64,000 nucleotides of DNA from Prevotella sp. UBA2456. GTDB lineage: Bacteria > Bacteroidota > Bacteroidia > Bacteroidales > Bacteroidaceae. A program made the position numbers and the translations under genes. Below the pieces are notes generated by a model that saw only the letters and a program-made list of their open reading frames with translations, was not told the origin of the DNA and searched no databases. Of the stretch, positions 8,423-16,990 are shown one piece after another. The stretch spans positions 39,404 through 103,403 of the forward strand of contig DDPY01000056.1 of NCBI GenBank assembly GCA_002342415.1, in the 5' to 3' direction. Positions within the stretch are counted from its first letter, which is position 1; each line of letters starts with the position of its first letter.

Positions 8423-8465
8423 ATCACTAAATTAAATAGCTGAGTTAGTTACTTTTTTATCCATT

Positions 8466-9446
8466 TTACTTGAACAGTGAGTATTCTTCAACCTCCCAGG
8501 CCAGTGCGCTGGCACCTAACAGATCCATCTCGTCCTCCTCCAGACCGGAAGTCAGGAACTTCACCTTACCTTTTATATTATGGAACACATGCTCATTGAA
8601 CGACTGCTCGGCCGGGCCTAACAGCCACTCTCCCGCATGTATCACCTTACCAGTAAAAATGATAGCCTCCGGATTGACAAGCGAGGCATAGTTGGCCAAG
8701 CCGACACCCAACATCTCACCCGTCCGGCGCATCACCTCGCGGGCAAGAGCATCGCCCTGATAACAAAAGGCAATGATCTGCGTGCTCGACAACTTCTCCA
8801 CCTGGCGCAGAGGCGACGGTTCGCTGCTCTCTGCCAGTACCTCTTTAGCCGTATAGACAATACCCTTGGAAGAGGTGTACATTTCCAAGCAGCCCAACTT
8901 GCCACAGCCACACTGGCGGCCACCTATCTGAATACACGTATGACCAATCTCACCTGTGAAGCCGTCCTGCCCCAGATGTGGCACACCATTGGAGAAGAAA
9001 CAACTGCCGAGGCCACTGCCCAACGTAATCAGGATAAACACCTTCAGTCCGTGAGCGGCACCATAGGCATGCTCGCCGATAGCTCTGACATGGGCATTGT
9101 TACCTAAGGCCACAGCCAGTCCCAAGCGGTCGCGCAACATGGCAGCCATCGGCACCACACCCTTCCAAGGCATGTTGGGAGAGTTGACTATACAGCCCAT
9201 CTTAAAGTTGCCACTGGGTGCACTGATACCCACCGAGCGGATGGTCTCATAACCACCGTTGGAATCGACCAGATTGATGATATTCTCGCTCAGACGTGAA
9301 ATATAGTCAGCTACATTCGGATTGTCGCCTGTAGGGAAGGAATCTTTAGACAAGATGTTTCCACGAATATCCACGATAGCCGTAGTGGTCGTTTCCAATC
9401 CAATCTCCACACCGACAACCTTCGTCTTTATATTTTCTTGTGCCAT
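8466..9446 (-). CDS. ROK family protein with altered catalytic Asp (copy 2)
   Basis: 326-residue paralogue of its downstream neighbour. The zinc motif is intact (GHTCIQIGGRQCGCGKLGC). Two active-site positions differ from ROK kinases. The N-terminal motif is VGVEIG with Glu where Asp is normal. The position of the catalytic base is Asn (LGNNAHVRAIGE, codons AAC AAT) where the neighbour has Asp (GNDAHV, AAT GAT). If the Asp is essential as in known ROK sugar kinases, this copy should be weak or inactive and may act as a partner subunit or sugar sensor. It has its own promoter at 9487-9518 and probably drives both genes. Confidence 0.85.
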   Translation of the reverse strand: MAQENIKTKVVGVEIGLETTTTAIVDIRGNILSKDSFPTGDNPNVADYISRLSENIINLVDSNGGYETIRSVGISAPSGNFKMGCIVNSPNMPWKGVVPMAAMLRDRLGLAVALGNNAHVRAIGEHAYGAAHGLKVFILITLGSGLGSCFFSNGVPHLGQDGFTGEIGHTCIQIGGRQCGCGKLGCLEMYTSSKGIVYTAKEVLAESSEPSPLRQVEKLSSTQIIAFCYQGDALAREVMRRTGEMLGVGLANYASLVNPEAIIFTGKVIHAGEWLLGPAEQSFNEHVFHNIKGKVKFLTSGLEEDEMDLLGASALAWEVEEYSLFK

Positions 9447-9486
9447 TTTTCTGTTTAAAAGTCTATATCGGTTAGTAACAATGCGA

Positions 9487-9518
9487 CAAATTTAGTAATA
9501 AATCTTCATTCCACCAAA
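9487..9518 (-). promoter_or_regulatory. Promoter of the ROK gene pair
   Basis: Minus strand -7 box TAAATTTG (9487-9494) and -33 TTTG (9515-9518), 20 bp apart. The first ROK gene starts at 9446. Confidence 0.7.
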
Positions 9519-9629
9519 TGTTTTAAATGATTTTTGCAGTATTTTTTGGCTGCATTACATTTTCCGTATGCTCTCGGACAGAAAACTCTGCGAAAAAGGC
9601 CCCCCAACATAAAAATAAAGAGAGTTTCC

Positions 9630-9660
9630 TTTGTTCTTTCCTCGTTTTTTCGTAACTTTG
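9630..9660 (+). promoter_or_regulatory. Promoter of lysS
   Basis: TTTG (9630-9633) and TAACTTTG (9653-9660) separated by 19 bp. This places transcription start near 9667, upstream of the ATG at 9706. Confidence 0.75.
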
Positions 9661-9705
9661 CGGCGAAATGTGCAATCGTATTGTGAAAATAGCAACAAAA
9701 CAATA

Positions 9706-11436
9706 ATGAATATTTTAGAACTCAGCGAACAAGAAATCGGCAGACGCGAAAGTCTGCAAGAGTTGCGACACATGGGTATTGACCCCTACCCCGCAGCCGA
9801 ATATCCCACCAATGCATTCTCTACCGACATCCGCGACAACTTCCGCGATGAGGACGAGCCGCGGCAGGTATGCATTGCCGGCCGTATGATGAGCCGCCGT
9901 GTCATGGGCAAGGCCTCGTTTGTAGAACTGCAAGACTCCAAGGGACGCATTCAGGTGTATATCACCCGCGATGACATCTGCCCTGAAGAGAACAAGGACC
10001 TATACAATGTCGTTTTCAAGAAACTGATGGACATTGGTGACTTTATCGGCATCAAGGGTTTCGTGTTCCGCACCCAGACGGGCGAGATCAGCGTGCACTG
10101 TCAGGAGCTGACCCTTCTGTCGAAGGCCCTCAAGCCCCTGCCTATCGTGAAATACAAGGACGGTGTGGCCTATGACAAATTCGACGACCCCGAACTGCGC
10201 TACCGCCAGCGCTATGTCGACCTGGTGGTGAACGACGGAGTGAAAGACACCTTCCTGCAGCGTGCCACCGTGCTGCGCACCCTGCGACGCGTGCTCGACG
10301 AGGCTGGCTATACGGAGGTGGAGACTCCTACCCTGCAGATGATTGCCGGAGGAGCATCGGCCCGTCCGTTTATCACGCACTTCAATGCCCTCGATCAGGA
10401 CATGTATATGCGCATTGCCACTGAGCTCTATCTGAAGCGCCTCATCGTGGGCGGCTTTGAGGGGGTCTACGAGATTGGCAAGAACTTCCGCAACGAGGGC
10501 ATGGACCGCAACCACAACCCTGAGTTCACCTGCATGGAGCTCTATGTGCAGTACAAGGACTACAACTGGATGATGTCGTTCACCGAGAAGCTTTTGGAGA
10601 CCATCTGTATAGCAGTAAACGGCAAGCCTGAGCGCGAGATAGACGGCAACATCGTGTCGTTCAAGGCACCCTACCGCCGTCTGCCCATCCTCGATGCCAT
10701 CAAGGAGAAGACAGGCTTCGACTGCGACGGCAAGACTGAAGACGAGATCCGCCAGTTCTGTCTGTCGAAGGGCATGGATGTCGACGAGACGATGGGCAAG
10801 GGCAAGCTAATCGACGAACTCTTCGGCGAGTTCTGCGAGGGCACCTTCATCCAGCCGACCTTCATCACCGACTATCCGGTAGAGATGTCGCCCCTGACAA
10901 AGATGCACCGCTCAAAGCCCGGACTCACCGAGCGCTTCGAGCTGATGGTAAACGGCAAGGAGCTGGCCAATGCCTACTCCGAGCTGAACGACCCCATCGA
11001 CCAGGAGGAGCGCTTCGTAGAACAGATGAAGCTGGCTGACAAGGGCGATGACGAGGCCATGATCATCGACCAGGACTTCCTGCGTGCACTGCAATACGGC
11101 ATGCCGCCCACCTCGGGTATCGGTATCGGCATCGACCGTCTGGTGATGCTGATGACGGGCAAGACCTTCATTCAGGAGGTGCTCTTCTTCCCACAGATGA
11201 AGCCCGAGAAGAAAACACCCCAGTCTTCCGTTCAGGAATGGGCAGAGATAGGTGTAGCCGAAGAGTGGGTTCCCGTACTGCGCAAGGCAGGATTCAACCT
11301 CGTGCAGAACATTGCTTCCGAGAAGGCCCAGGGCCTGCAGCAGAAGATTGGCGACATCGTGAAGAAGTATAAGCTCGACCTGCAGAAGCCCTCCGTCGAT
11401 GACATCCAGCAGTGGATTGACAAAGCAACGGAATAA
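9706..11436 (+). CDS. lysS: Lysyl-tRNA synthetase, class II
   Basis: Charges tRNA-Lys. 576 residues from ATG at 9706 (MNILELSEQE); an in-frame ATG at 9631 lies upstream of the mapped -7 box and is rejected. An N-terminal OB-fold anticodon-binding domain (about 55-170, VCIAGRMMSRRVMGKASFVE) precedes the class II core. Motif 2 is KNFRNEGMDRNHNPEFTCME, and motif 3 is SGIGIGIDRLVM near 490. After motif 3 there is a helical tail of about 75 residues (PQSSVQEWAEIG ... DIQQWIDKATE) absent from E. coli LysS but usual in Bacteroidota. Three bases separate its stop from gpsA, so the two are co-transcribed. Confidence 0.97.
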   Translation: MNILELSEQEIGRRESLQELRHMGIDPYPAAEYPTNAFSTDIRDNFRDEDEPRQVCIAGRMMSRRVMGKASFVELQDSKGRIQVYITRDDICPEENKDLYNVVFKKLMDIGDFIGIKGFVFRTQTGEISVHCQELTLLSKALKPLPIVKYKDGVAYDKFDDPELRYRQRYVDLVVNDGVKDTFLQRATVLRTLRRVLDEAGYTEVETPTLQMIAGGASARPFITHFNALDQDMYMRIATELYLKRLIVGGFEGVYEIGKNFRNEGMDRNHNPEFTCMELYVQYKDYNWMMSFTEKLLETICIAVNGKPEREIDGNIVSFKAPYRRLPILDAIKEKTGFDCDGKTEDEIRQFCLSKGMDVDETMGKGKLIDELFGEFCEGTFIQPTFITDYPVEMSPLTKMHRSKPGLTERFELMVNGKELANAYSELNDPIDQEERFVEQMKLADKGDDEAMIIDQDFLRALQYGMPPTSGIGIGIDRLVMLMTGKTFIQEVLFFPQMKPEKKTPQSSVQEWAEIGVAEEWVPVLRKAGFNLVQNIASEKAQGLQQKIGDIVKKYKLDLQKPSVDDIQQWIDKATE

Positions 11437-11439
11437 GAA

Positions 11440-12435
11440 ATGTACGACTGCGGGAAAATAGCCATCATTGGCGGAGGTTCGTGGGCTACGGCCATTGCCA
11501 AGATTGTGGTGGGACACACCCACCACATAGGATGGTATATGCGCCGCGATGACCGGATAGAGGACTTCCAGCGACTGGGGCATAACCCTGCCTACCTGAT
11601 GAGTGTCCACTTCAATACGGACGAGATATTCTTCTCCAGCGACCTCAACAAGATTGTGCAACAGTATGACACACTTGTCTTCGTCACCCCATCGCCCTAT
11701 CTGAAGAGTCACCTCAAGAAGCTCAAGACACGCATACGCGACAAATATGTCATCACCGCCATCAAGGGTATCGTCCCCGACGAGAACCTGGTGTGCTCGG
11801 AATATTTCCATCAGGTCTATGATGTGCCCTATGAAAACCTTGCCTGCATCGGTGGTCCTTCGCATGCCGAGGAGGTGGCCCTTGAGCGACTGTCATACCT
11901 CACCGTAGGCTGCTCAGACCTTGAAAAGGCACAAGCCTTCGCTGCCATCCTTGCCAGCGAGTATATCAAGACCAAGACTTCTACGGATGTCATCGGCATA
12001 GAATACTCCTCGGTACTCAAGAATGTCTATGCGATAGCTGCCGGAATCTGCAACGGACTGAAGTTTGGTGACAACTTCCAGGCCGTGCTGATGGCGAATG
12101 CGGTACAGGAGATGGCCCGATTCCTAAAGGTTGTGCACCCCATTGAGCGCAATATCGTAGACAGCGTTTACCTGGGCGACCTTCTGGTCACTGGCTATAG
12201 CAACTTCTCGCGCAACCGCACCTTCGGCACCATGATAGGCAAAGGCTACAGCGTGAAATCGGCCCAGATAGAGATGGAGATGATAGCCGAAGGATATTTC
12301 GGCACCAAATGTATGAAGGAAATCAACCGCCACTGCCATGTCAACATGCCGATTCTTGATGCCGTGTACAATATACTCTACGAGCGCATCAGCCCACAAA
12401 TAGAAATCAAGCTCCTGACCGACTCTTTCCGTTGA
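11440..12435 (+). CDS. gpsA: Glycerol-3-phosphate dehydrogenase [NAD(P)+]
   Basis: Makes sn-glycerol 3-phosphate from dihydroxyacetone phosphate for phospholipid synthesis. 331 residues, the usual length. The Rossmann start is IAIIGGGSWATAIAK (residues 7-21). Further landmarks: FVTPSPYLKSHLKKL, AIKGIVPDENL, GGPSHAEEVALERLS, and the substrate-binding segment SSVLKNVYAIAAGICNGLKFGDN. It follows lysS by 3 nt and ends in an intrinsic terminator whose 5' arm lies inside the coding sequence. Confidence 0.96.
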   Translation: MYDCGKIAIIGGGSWATAIAKIVVGHTHHIGWYMRRDDRIEDFQRLGHNPAYLMSVHFNTDEIFFSSDLNKIVQQYDTLVFVTPSPYLKSHLKKLKTRIRDKYVITAIKGIVPDENLVCSEYFHQVYDVPYENLACIGGPSHAEEVALERLSYLTVGCSDLEKAQAFAAILASEYIKTKTSTDVIGIEYSSVLKNVYAIAAGICNGLKFGDNFQAVLMANAVQEMARFLKVVHPIERNIVDSVYLGDLLVTGYSNFSRNRTFGTMIGKGYSVKSAQIEMEMIAEGYFGTKCMKEINRHCHVNMPILDAVYNILYERISPQIEIKLLTDSFR

Positions 12436-12451
12436 GTCATTCAGGAGCTTG
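12408..12451 (+). terminator. Intrinsic terminator of lysS-gpsA
   Basis: Perfect 11-bp stem CAAGCTCCTGA (12408-12418) / TCAGGAGCTTG (12441-12451), followed by ACTTGTTTTCC. The left arm encodes the last residues of GpsA. typA converges from the right and ends at 12485. Confidence 0.75.
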
Positions 12452-12484
12452 ACTTGTTTTCCTTACAAACCTGCAAGCATCACA

Positions 12485-14293
12485 CTATCCTCGCTTAATC
12501 GCCGTCTTTTTACGCTGATCGTGGTCGAGGATAATCTTGCGCATACGCATGGACTTGGGAGTAACCTCTACAAGCTCATCTTCCTTGATGTATTCGAGGC
12601 ACTCTTCCAACGACATCACGACCTTGGGGATGATGCGGGCCTTGTCATCGGTACCAGAGGCACGGACATTAGTGAGCTGCTTGGCCTTGCAGACATTCAC
12701 CACCAGGTCGTTGTCGTGGACATGCTCACCCACAACCTGACCCATATAGACATCCTCACCCGGATCGATGAAGAACTTGCCGCGGTCCTGCAGCTTGTCG
12801 ATGGCGTAGGCAAAGGCATTGCCCGTCTCAAGGGCTATCATCGAGCCGTTGACGCGACGCTCAATCTCACCCTTATAGGGCTGATACTCCTTGAAGCGGT
12901 GGGCCATGATGGCCTCGCCCTGGCTGGCGGTGAGCACATTGGTGCGCAGTCCGATGATACCACGCGAGGGGATGTCGAACTCGATATTGGTGCGCTCGCC
13001 CTGACTCTCCATCGAGGTCATCTCGCCCTTGCGGCGGGTCACCATGTCAATCATCTTCGAGGCAAACTCCTCTGGAACATTGATGGTCAGCTCCTCAATA
13101 GGCTCGCACTTCACGCCGTCCACCTCTTTATATATCACCTGGGGCTGGCCGACCTGCAACTCGTAGCCCTCGCGACGCATAGTCTCGATGAGGACAGAGA
13201 GGTGAAGCACACCACGACCTGACACAATCCAGCGGTCGGTGGCATCCTCGTACGGCTCGACGCGCAGGGCGAGGTTCTTCTCCAGTTCCTTCTCCAGGCG
13301 GTCGTTGATATGGCGCGAGGTGACAAACTTGCCCTCCTTGCCGAAGAACGGCGAGTCGTTGATGGTGAAGAGCATCGACATGGTAGGCTCGTCGATGGCT
13401 ATGGGGGGCAGTGGCTCTGGATTCTCAATGTCACAGAGGGTGTCGCCAATCTCGAACTTCTCGAGTCCAATCACAGCACAGATGTCACCGCAGTCTACCT
13501 GCTCCGTGCGCACATGACCCATGCCGTCGAAGGTATGCAGCTCCTTGATGCGAGTCTTCTCCATCGTGCCGTCGCGGTGAGCAATGGTGACCTGCATGCC
13601 GTCTTTCAACTGTCCGCGATGGACGCGACCCACGGCGATACGGCCCGTATAGCTGCTATAGTCGAGCGAGGTGATGAGCATCTGCGGAGTACCCTCGATT
13701 TGCTTGGGCGCGGGGATGACCTCAACAATCTTGTCGAGCAGATAGGTGATGTCGGTGGTGGGGTTGTTATAGTCCTCGCCCATCCAGCCGTTCTTGGCAG
13801 AGCCATAGACAACGGGGAAGTCGAGCTGGTCCTCGGTGGCATTGAGCGAGAACATCAGGTCGAACACCATCTCATAGACCTCCTCGGGGCGGCAGTTGGG
13901 CTTGTCGACCTTGTTCACCACCACGATAGGCTTCAAACCTATCTGTAGCGCCTTCTGCAACACGAAGCGCGTCTGGGGCATCGGCCCCTCGAAGGCATCG
14001 ACCAGCAGCAGACAGCCGTCGGCCATATTCAGCACGCGCTCCACCTCACCGCCGAAGTCGGAGTGGCCCGGAGTGTCGATGATATTGATTTTGGTGCCTT
14101 TCCAGTTGATACTCACATTCTTAGAGAGGATGGTGATGCCTCGCTCGCGCTCCAGGTCGTTAGCGTCCAACACCTGGCTCGACAGGTTCTGTCCCTCACG
14201 AAACAGGTTGCCTGCCAGCATCATCTTGTCCACGAGCGTAGTCTTGCCGTGGTCTACGTGTGCAATAATTGCAATGTTTCTGATATCCTGCAT
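12485..14293 (-). CDS. typA: Translational GTPase TypA/BipA
   Basis: Ribosome-binding GTPase needed for ribosome assembly and stress adaptation. 602 residues. G1 is IIAHVDHGKTTLVDKM (8-23), then RERGITI (switch I), INIIDTPGHSDFGGEVERVL (G3) and VVNKVDKPNCRPEE (G4). EF-G-like domains follow, and the C-terminal TypA-specific domain includes SRGIIGLRTNVLTASQGEA and the basic tail RMRKIILDHDQRKKTAIKRG. Monocistronic, with its own promoter of the menB type. No sign of truncation. Confidence 0.97.
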   Translation of the reverse strand: MQDIRNIAIIAHVDHGKTTLVDKMMLAGNLFREGQNLSSQVLDANDLERERGITILSKNVSINWKGTKINIIDTPGHSDFGGEVERVLNMADGCLLLVDAFEGPMPQTRFVLQKALQIGLKPIVVVNKVDKPNCRPEEVYEMVFDLMFSLNATEDQLDFPVVYGSAKNGWMGEDYNNPTTDITYLLDKIVEVIPAPKQIEGTPQMLITSLDYSSYTGRIAVGRVHRGQLKDGMQVTIAHRDGTMEKTRIKELHTFDGMGHVRTEQVDCGDICAVIGLEKFEIGDTLCDIENPEPLPPIAIDEPTMSMLFTINDSPFFGKEGKFVTSRHINDRLEKELEKNLALRVEPYEDATDRWIVSGRGVLHLSVLIETMRREGYELQVGQPQVIYKEVDGVKCEPIEELTINVPEEFASKMIDMVTRRKGEMTSMESQGERTNIEFDIPSRGIIGLRTNVLTASQGEAIMAHRFKEYQPYKGEIERRVNGSMIALETGNAFAYAIDKLQDRGKFFIDPGEDVYMGQVVGEHVHDNDLVVNVCKAKQLTNVRASGTDDKARIIPKVVMSLEECLEYIKEDELVEVTPKSMRMRKIILDHDQRKKTAIKRG

Positions 14294-14319
14294 ATTCCTA
14301 TTTTACGTAAAATCGGGTG

Positions 14320-14351
14320 CAAAGGTACGAATAAGTGAGCACAAAACCAAA
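14320..14351 (-). promoter_or_regulatory. Promoter of typA
   Basis: Minus strand TACCTTTG (14320-14327) and TTTG (14348-14351), 20-bp spacer. The spacer and upstream sequence (GGTACGAATAAGTGAGCACA) closely resemble the menB promoter. Confidence 0.8.
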
Positions 14352-14420
14352 TCTATTTAAGCATTTTCGAGCGTGAGAACCTTCAATTTCTAATTAAAGG
14401 TACTAATTTTCTCCGAAATA

Positions 14421-14452
14421 TTTGTTTGTTTCGCAATTTATTTGTAATTTTG
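14421..14452 (+). promoter_or_regulatory. Promoter of rpsO
   Basis: TTTG (14421-14424), 20 bp, TAATTTTG (14445-14452). The leader to the ATG at 14541 is about 80 nt, long enough for the S15 autoregulatory structure known in other bacteria, though I cannot assign one here. Confidence 0.75.
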
Positions 14453-14540
14453 CAGCCGCATTTGACGATGTACCCCATGGATGATGACTATGGCAGGCAT
14501 CTGAAAGATGTGTAATATTAACAATTAAATCATCAAAACA

Positions 14541-14810
14541 ATGTATTTAGATTCAGCAAAGAAGACTGAGATCTTCGGCCAGTATGGCAAGGACGCCAAG
14601 GACACTGGTTCAGTAGAGAGCCAGGTGGCTCTGTTCACCTATCGTATTCAGCACCTCACCGAGCACCTGAAGAAGAACCACAAGGACTTCGGCACTGCTC
14701 GTGCACTGACCAAGATGGTAGGTCGCCGTCGTAAGCTCCTGAAGTATCTCTACAACAAGGACATCAACCGCTATCGTGAACTCATCAAGGCTCTCGGCCT
14801 GCGTAAGTAA
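14541..14810 (+). CDS. rpsO: 30S ribosomal protein S15
   Basis: 89 residues, exactly the usual S15 length. Conserved sequence includes DTGSVESQVALFTYRIQHL and GRRRKLLKYLYNKDINRY, the 16S rRNA-contacting region. Single gene with promoter, leader and a strong terminator directly after it. Confidence 0.98.
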   Translation: MYLDSAKKTEIFGQYGKDAKDTGSVESQVALFTYRIQHLTEHLKKNHKDFGTARALTKMVGRRRKLLKYLYNKDINRYRELIKALGLRK

Positions 14811-14834
14811 TCGAAAGTCGATAAGCGTAACAAC

Positions 14835-14870
14835 AGAAAGCCCCGTCATCCACTGACGGGGCTTTCTTGT
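14835..14870 (+). terminator. Intrinsic terminator of rpsO
   Basis: 14-bp perfect stem AGAAAGCCCCGTCA / TGACGGGGCTTTCT with a 5-nt loop, ending in CTTGTT. It probably also works for transcripts arriving from the right (the DUF6078-like gene ends at 14894). Confidence 0.9.
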
Positions 14871-14893
14871 TACCATAAAGAATGCCGCCCTGG

Positions 14894-15340
14894 CTACCAG
14901 TTGTAGTCTTCTACATAACTGTCGAACGCGATGTCTCCTGTCCAGCCATTGTCGCGGAAGAGGGCGCGTATGGTTTCCTGAAGGGCAGGCGGGATGAGTC
15001 GCTTGCCGTTGCGATACTCAAAGTAATAGGTGCGGTTGGCACACCTGATGACACCCATGCGCACCGCTGGCTCCACACATCGCGGCATGGCATCGGTAAA
15101 GGTGTGTAACATGCCCTTGGCAAAGCGCACCTTCTGGCTGTCGCGATATTGCAGACAGTGTTGTGTCGCCACCCCGTCAGACTTGAGATTGACACAACGG
15201 TAGGTGCCGACACTATCGGGCATCACGCTGCCCACCATCCATCGCAGGCAATGCTCGCGCAGCGGGCATCCCTCAGCGAAACAAACAGTATAGCCACTCT
15301 TTGCCTGGCGAATAAATAGTTCTTGATCTTTCATCATCAT
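14894..15340 (-). CDS. DUF6078-like small Cys-containing protein
   Basis: 148 residues of unknown function. Recognisable features are a Cys cluster near the N-terminus (CFAEGCPLREHC), a second CVNLKS...C, and an aromatic segment FRDNGWTGDIAFDSYVED at the end. It resembles a family seen mostly in Prevotella and listed as DUF6078; I make that link from memory with moderate certainty. The ATG triplet run at 15340-15332 is the likely start; an upstream in-frame TTG lies in a repeat. Its upstream region is the left arm of the 140-bp inverted repeat around the vapE-like gene. Confidence 0.65.
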   Translation of the reverse strand: MMMKDQELFIRQAKSGYTVCFAEGCPLREHCLRWMVGSVMPDSVGTYRCVNLKSDGVATQHCLQYRDSQKVRFAKGMLHTFTDAMPRCVEPAVRMGVIRCANRTYYFEYRNGKRLIPPALQETIRALFRDNGWTGDIAFDSYVEDYNW

Positions 15341-15350
15341 CTTTTTCTTA

Positions 15351-15490
15351 TAACTCTCAACTTTCAACTCTCAACTCCCCCTCACCCCACTCACCCAACA
15401 GGCCTGCAACCCTGATGGTGAAAGGCTTTGAGGCACGTGAGGGTAGATGGGTTCACCCTCACTTTTACCCTCACTTCTACCCTCACTTTT
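15351..15490. repeat. Left 140-bp inverted-repeat arm
   Basis: Outer part: TCAACTC/TCAACTT heptamers. Middle: CTCACCCAACAGG and TGGTGAAAGGCTTTGAGG. Inner part: three 12-bp units, CACCCTCACTTT, TACCCTCACTTC and TACCCTCACTTT. A reverse copy GTGAGGGTAGA (15437-15447) can pair with TCTACCCTCAC (15476-15486) within the arm. The arm ends 18 bp from the vapE-like stop codon. Confidence 0.9.
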
Positions 15491-15508
15491 TGTCTGCCGG
15501 CAAAACCA

Positions 15509-16717
15509 TCACGCAGCCACCAATGGCACCACCTTGTAATAGGCCACATGACCGTGATCCTTGCGCTCGTAATCCATGCCGGCAAGTGCTTTCCCCAACT
15601 CTACCTTTGCCCTGAACGTCACATTGACATCGGGATACTCCACACGGATAATCTCCAGCATCTCCGTAGTGTTCAGCGACTTCACCCGCTCACCCTCCTT
15701 GGGCTTGCGGAAACAGGCATTCACCATTTCTGCAAGGTCCTTCTGCTGCATGTGCCCCAGATTGAGCTGCTGGATGCGTGCCACCTCCTCATTGTTGAAC
15801 CAGTAGGGAGCTTTCAGCTCACGAATCTCATACAACACCTGCGCATACAGCTGCTCGTAGTCAATATCGCCCACATTGTCTATCAGCAGCCCCTTGGGGA
15901 TGGTCAGGCAGATGTAGCGACGGCTTCCGGTGGCATCCGTCAAGGGGTGCGGATTGTTGGTGGTAGACACAAACGAAGCATAGCGCGGACGGTCATCCTG
16001 TGCCCGTCCGAAGATGGGACGGCCGTTCACCTTGTTCTTCGACAGCGTCTGCTTCAGCGCAGCATGCTGCGAAGGACGGATAGCCTCCAGCTCATCGAGG
16101 TTCACCAGCAGATTGTTGGTGAGCGCCATCTCCTTGTCAAACTTGTTCGACAGGTTCATGTGGTCCAGATAGTAGCCTCGCAAGTGAGCTGGCAACATAC
16201 GGCGCAGGAAAGTAGTCTTGCCACATCCCTGAGCACCAATCAGCACAGGCACCACCTCGTTGCCGTGAAGTGTATCCATCTGCAGCCAGTGGGCCACACA
16301 CGAACGCAGCCAGACAGCCAGAAATGCCGATTGCTCCGAACTGATGCCCGGCAGGCGCGAGAACAACTGCGCCACATGGTTCTGTCCGTCCCAGCGGGGC
16401 AGCCCGTTCAGAAATTCCTTGATGGGATTGAACGCCGTCACCTCCTCCGAGTTGACATACATCGGGATGTCCGTCTTAGGACTGCACTCATCTCCCAGAC
16501 CTTCGCGGAGGGCATGGATGATGATGCTGTTCAGAGCTTCCTGCGTCAGCGGGCGGTAGTCGGCATTCTCGTCAATCTTCGTCTTGAACTCCACCTTCCC
16601 GCTCAGCACATTGCGGCGCAGCAGATAGTTGTCCGTCAGAAATTGCTCAATGATGAGCATGCTTTCGATCTGAGCATTTTGGGGCAGCCCAGCAGCCACT
16701 AAGGATTTTTTGTCCAT
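15509..16717 (-). CDS. VapE-family P-loop ATPase (DUF3874-like C-terminus)
   Basis: 402 residues. Walker A is GAQGCGKTTF (161-170), Walker B NLLVNLDELEAI (202-213), sensor STTNNPHPLT (251-260), with GSRRY following. This is the virulence-associated protein E type of superfamily 3 helicase-like ATPase, found next to primase domains in phages, satellite islands and integrated elements. The last 120 residues (LAEMVNACFRKP ... GHVAYYKVVPL) resemble DUF3874. No primase, integrase or structural gene accompanies it. It has its own promoter about 110 bp upstream and lies inside a pair of long inverted repeats, so it is probably the only protein of a small selfish or satellite unit. The exact role is unknown. 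Confidence 0.82.
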   Translation of the reverse strand: MDKKSLVAAGLPQNAQIESMLIIEQFLTDNYLLRRNVLSGKVEFKTKIDENADYRPLTQEALNSIIIHALREGLGDECSPKTDIPMYVNSEEVTAFNPIKEFLNGLPRWDGQNHVAQLFSRLPGISSEQSAFLAVWLRSCVAHWLQMDTLHGNEVVPVLIGAQGCGKTTFLRRMLPAHLRGYYLDHMNLSNKFDKEMALTNNLLVNLDELEAIRPSQHAALKQTLSKNKVNGRPIFGRAQDDRPRYASFVSTTNNPHPLTDATGSRRYICLTIPKGLLIDNVGDIDYEQLYAQVLYEIRELKAPYWFNNEEVARIQQLNLGHMQQKDLAEMVNACFRKPKEGERVKSLNTTEMLEIIRVEYPDVNVTFRAKVELGKALAGMDYERKDHGHVAYYKVVPLVAA

Positions 16718-16825
16718 AGATCAATTTTAAGTTGTTAATAAAGAATTTAGTGTTATACGATACTTTTATTGGCAGGTCTTTCATGGTGTTTTCCATAGCA
16801 ATCCATGACAACCATTTTCCAACTG

Positions 16826-16857
16826 CAAAGGTACGGATAATTTTTGCTTCTTGCAAG
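16826..16857 (-). promoter_or_regulatory. Promoter of the vapE-like gene
   Basis: Minus strand TACCTTTG (16826-16833) with CTTG (16854-16857) 20 bp upstream, inside the repeat-bounded segment. This gives a leader of about 100 nt before the ATG at 16717. Confidence 0.7.
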
Positions 16858-16990
16858 TTTTCCCCTCAAATTTGCTCGATTTTTTGCACCTATTTCGCTC
16901 GATTTTTGCAATTTAATTAACTGCTAATAATAAGTAGTATCATGAGCAGGAATCTCACCACAGAGACACAAAGCCTTTTTCATCATGAAA

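Noticed and set aside
10912..11865. 317-codon minus-strand frame over lysS and gpsA
   Set aside because: Antisense to two well-conserved genes and crosses their boundary.
15428..16702. 424-codon plus-strand frame across the vapE-like gene
   Set aside because: Antisense to a gene with clear Walker motifs and a promoter; its product has no recognisable domain and begins inside the inverted-repeat arm.
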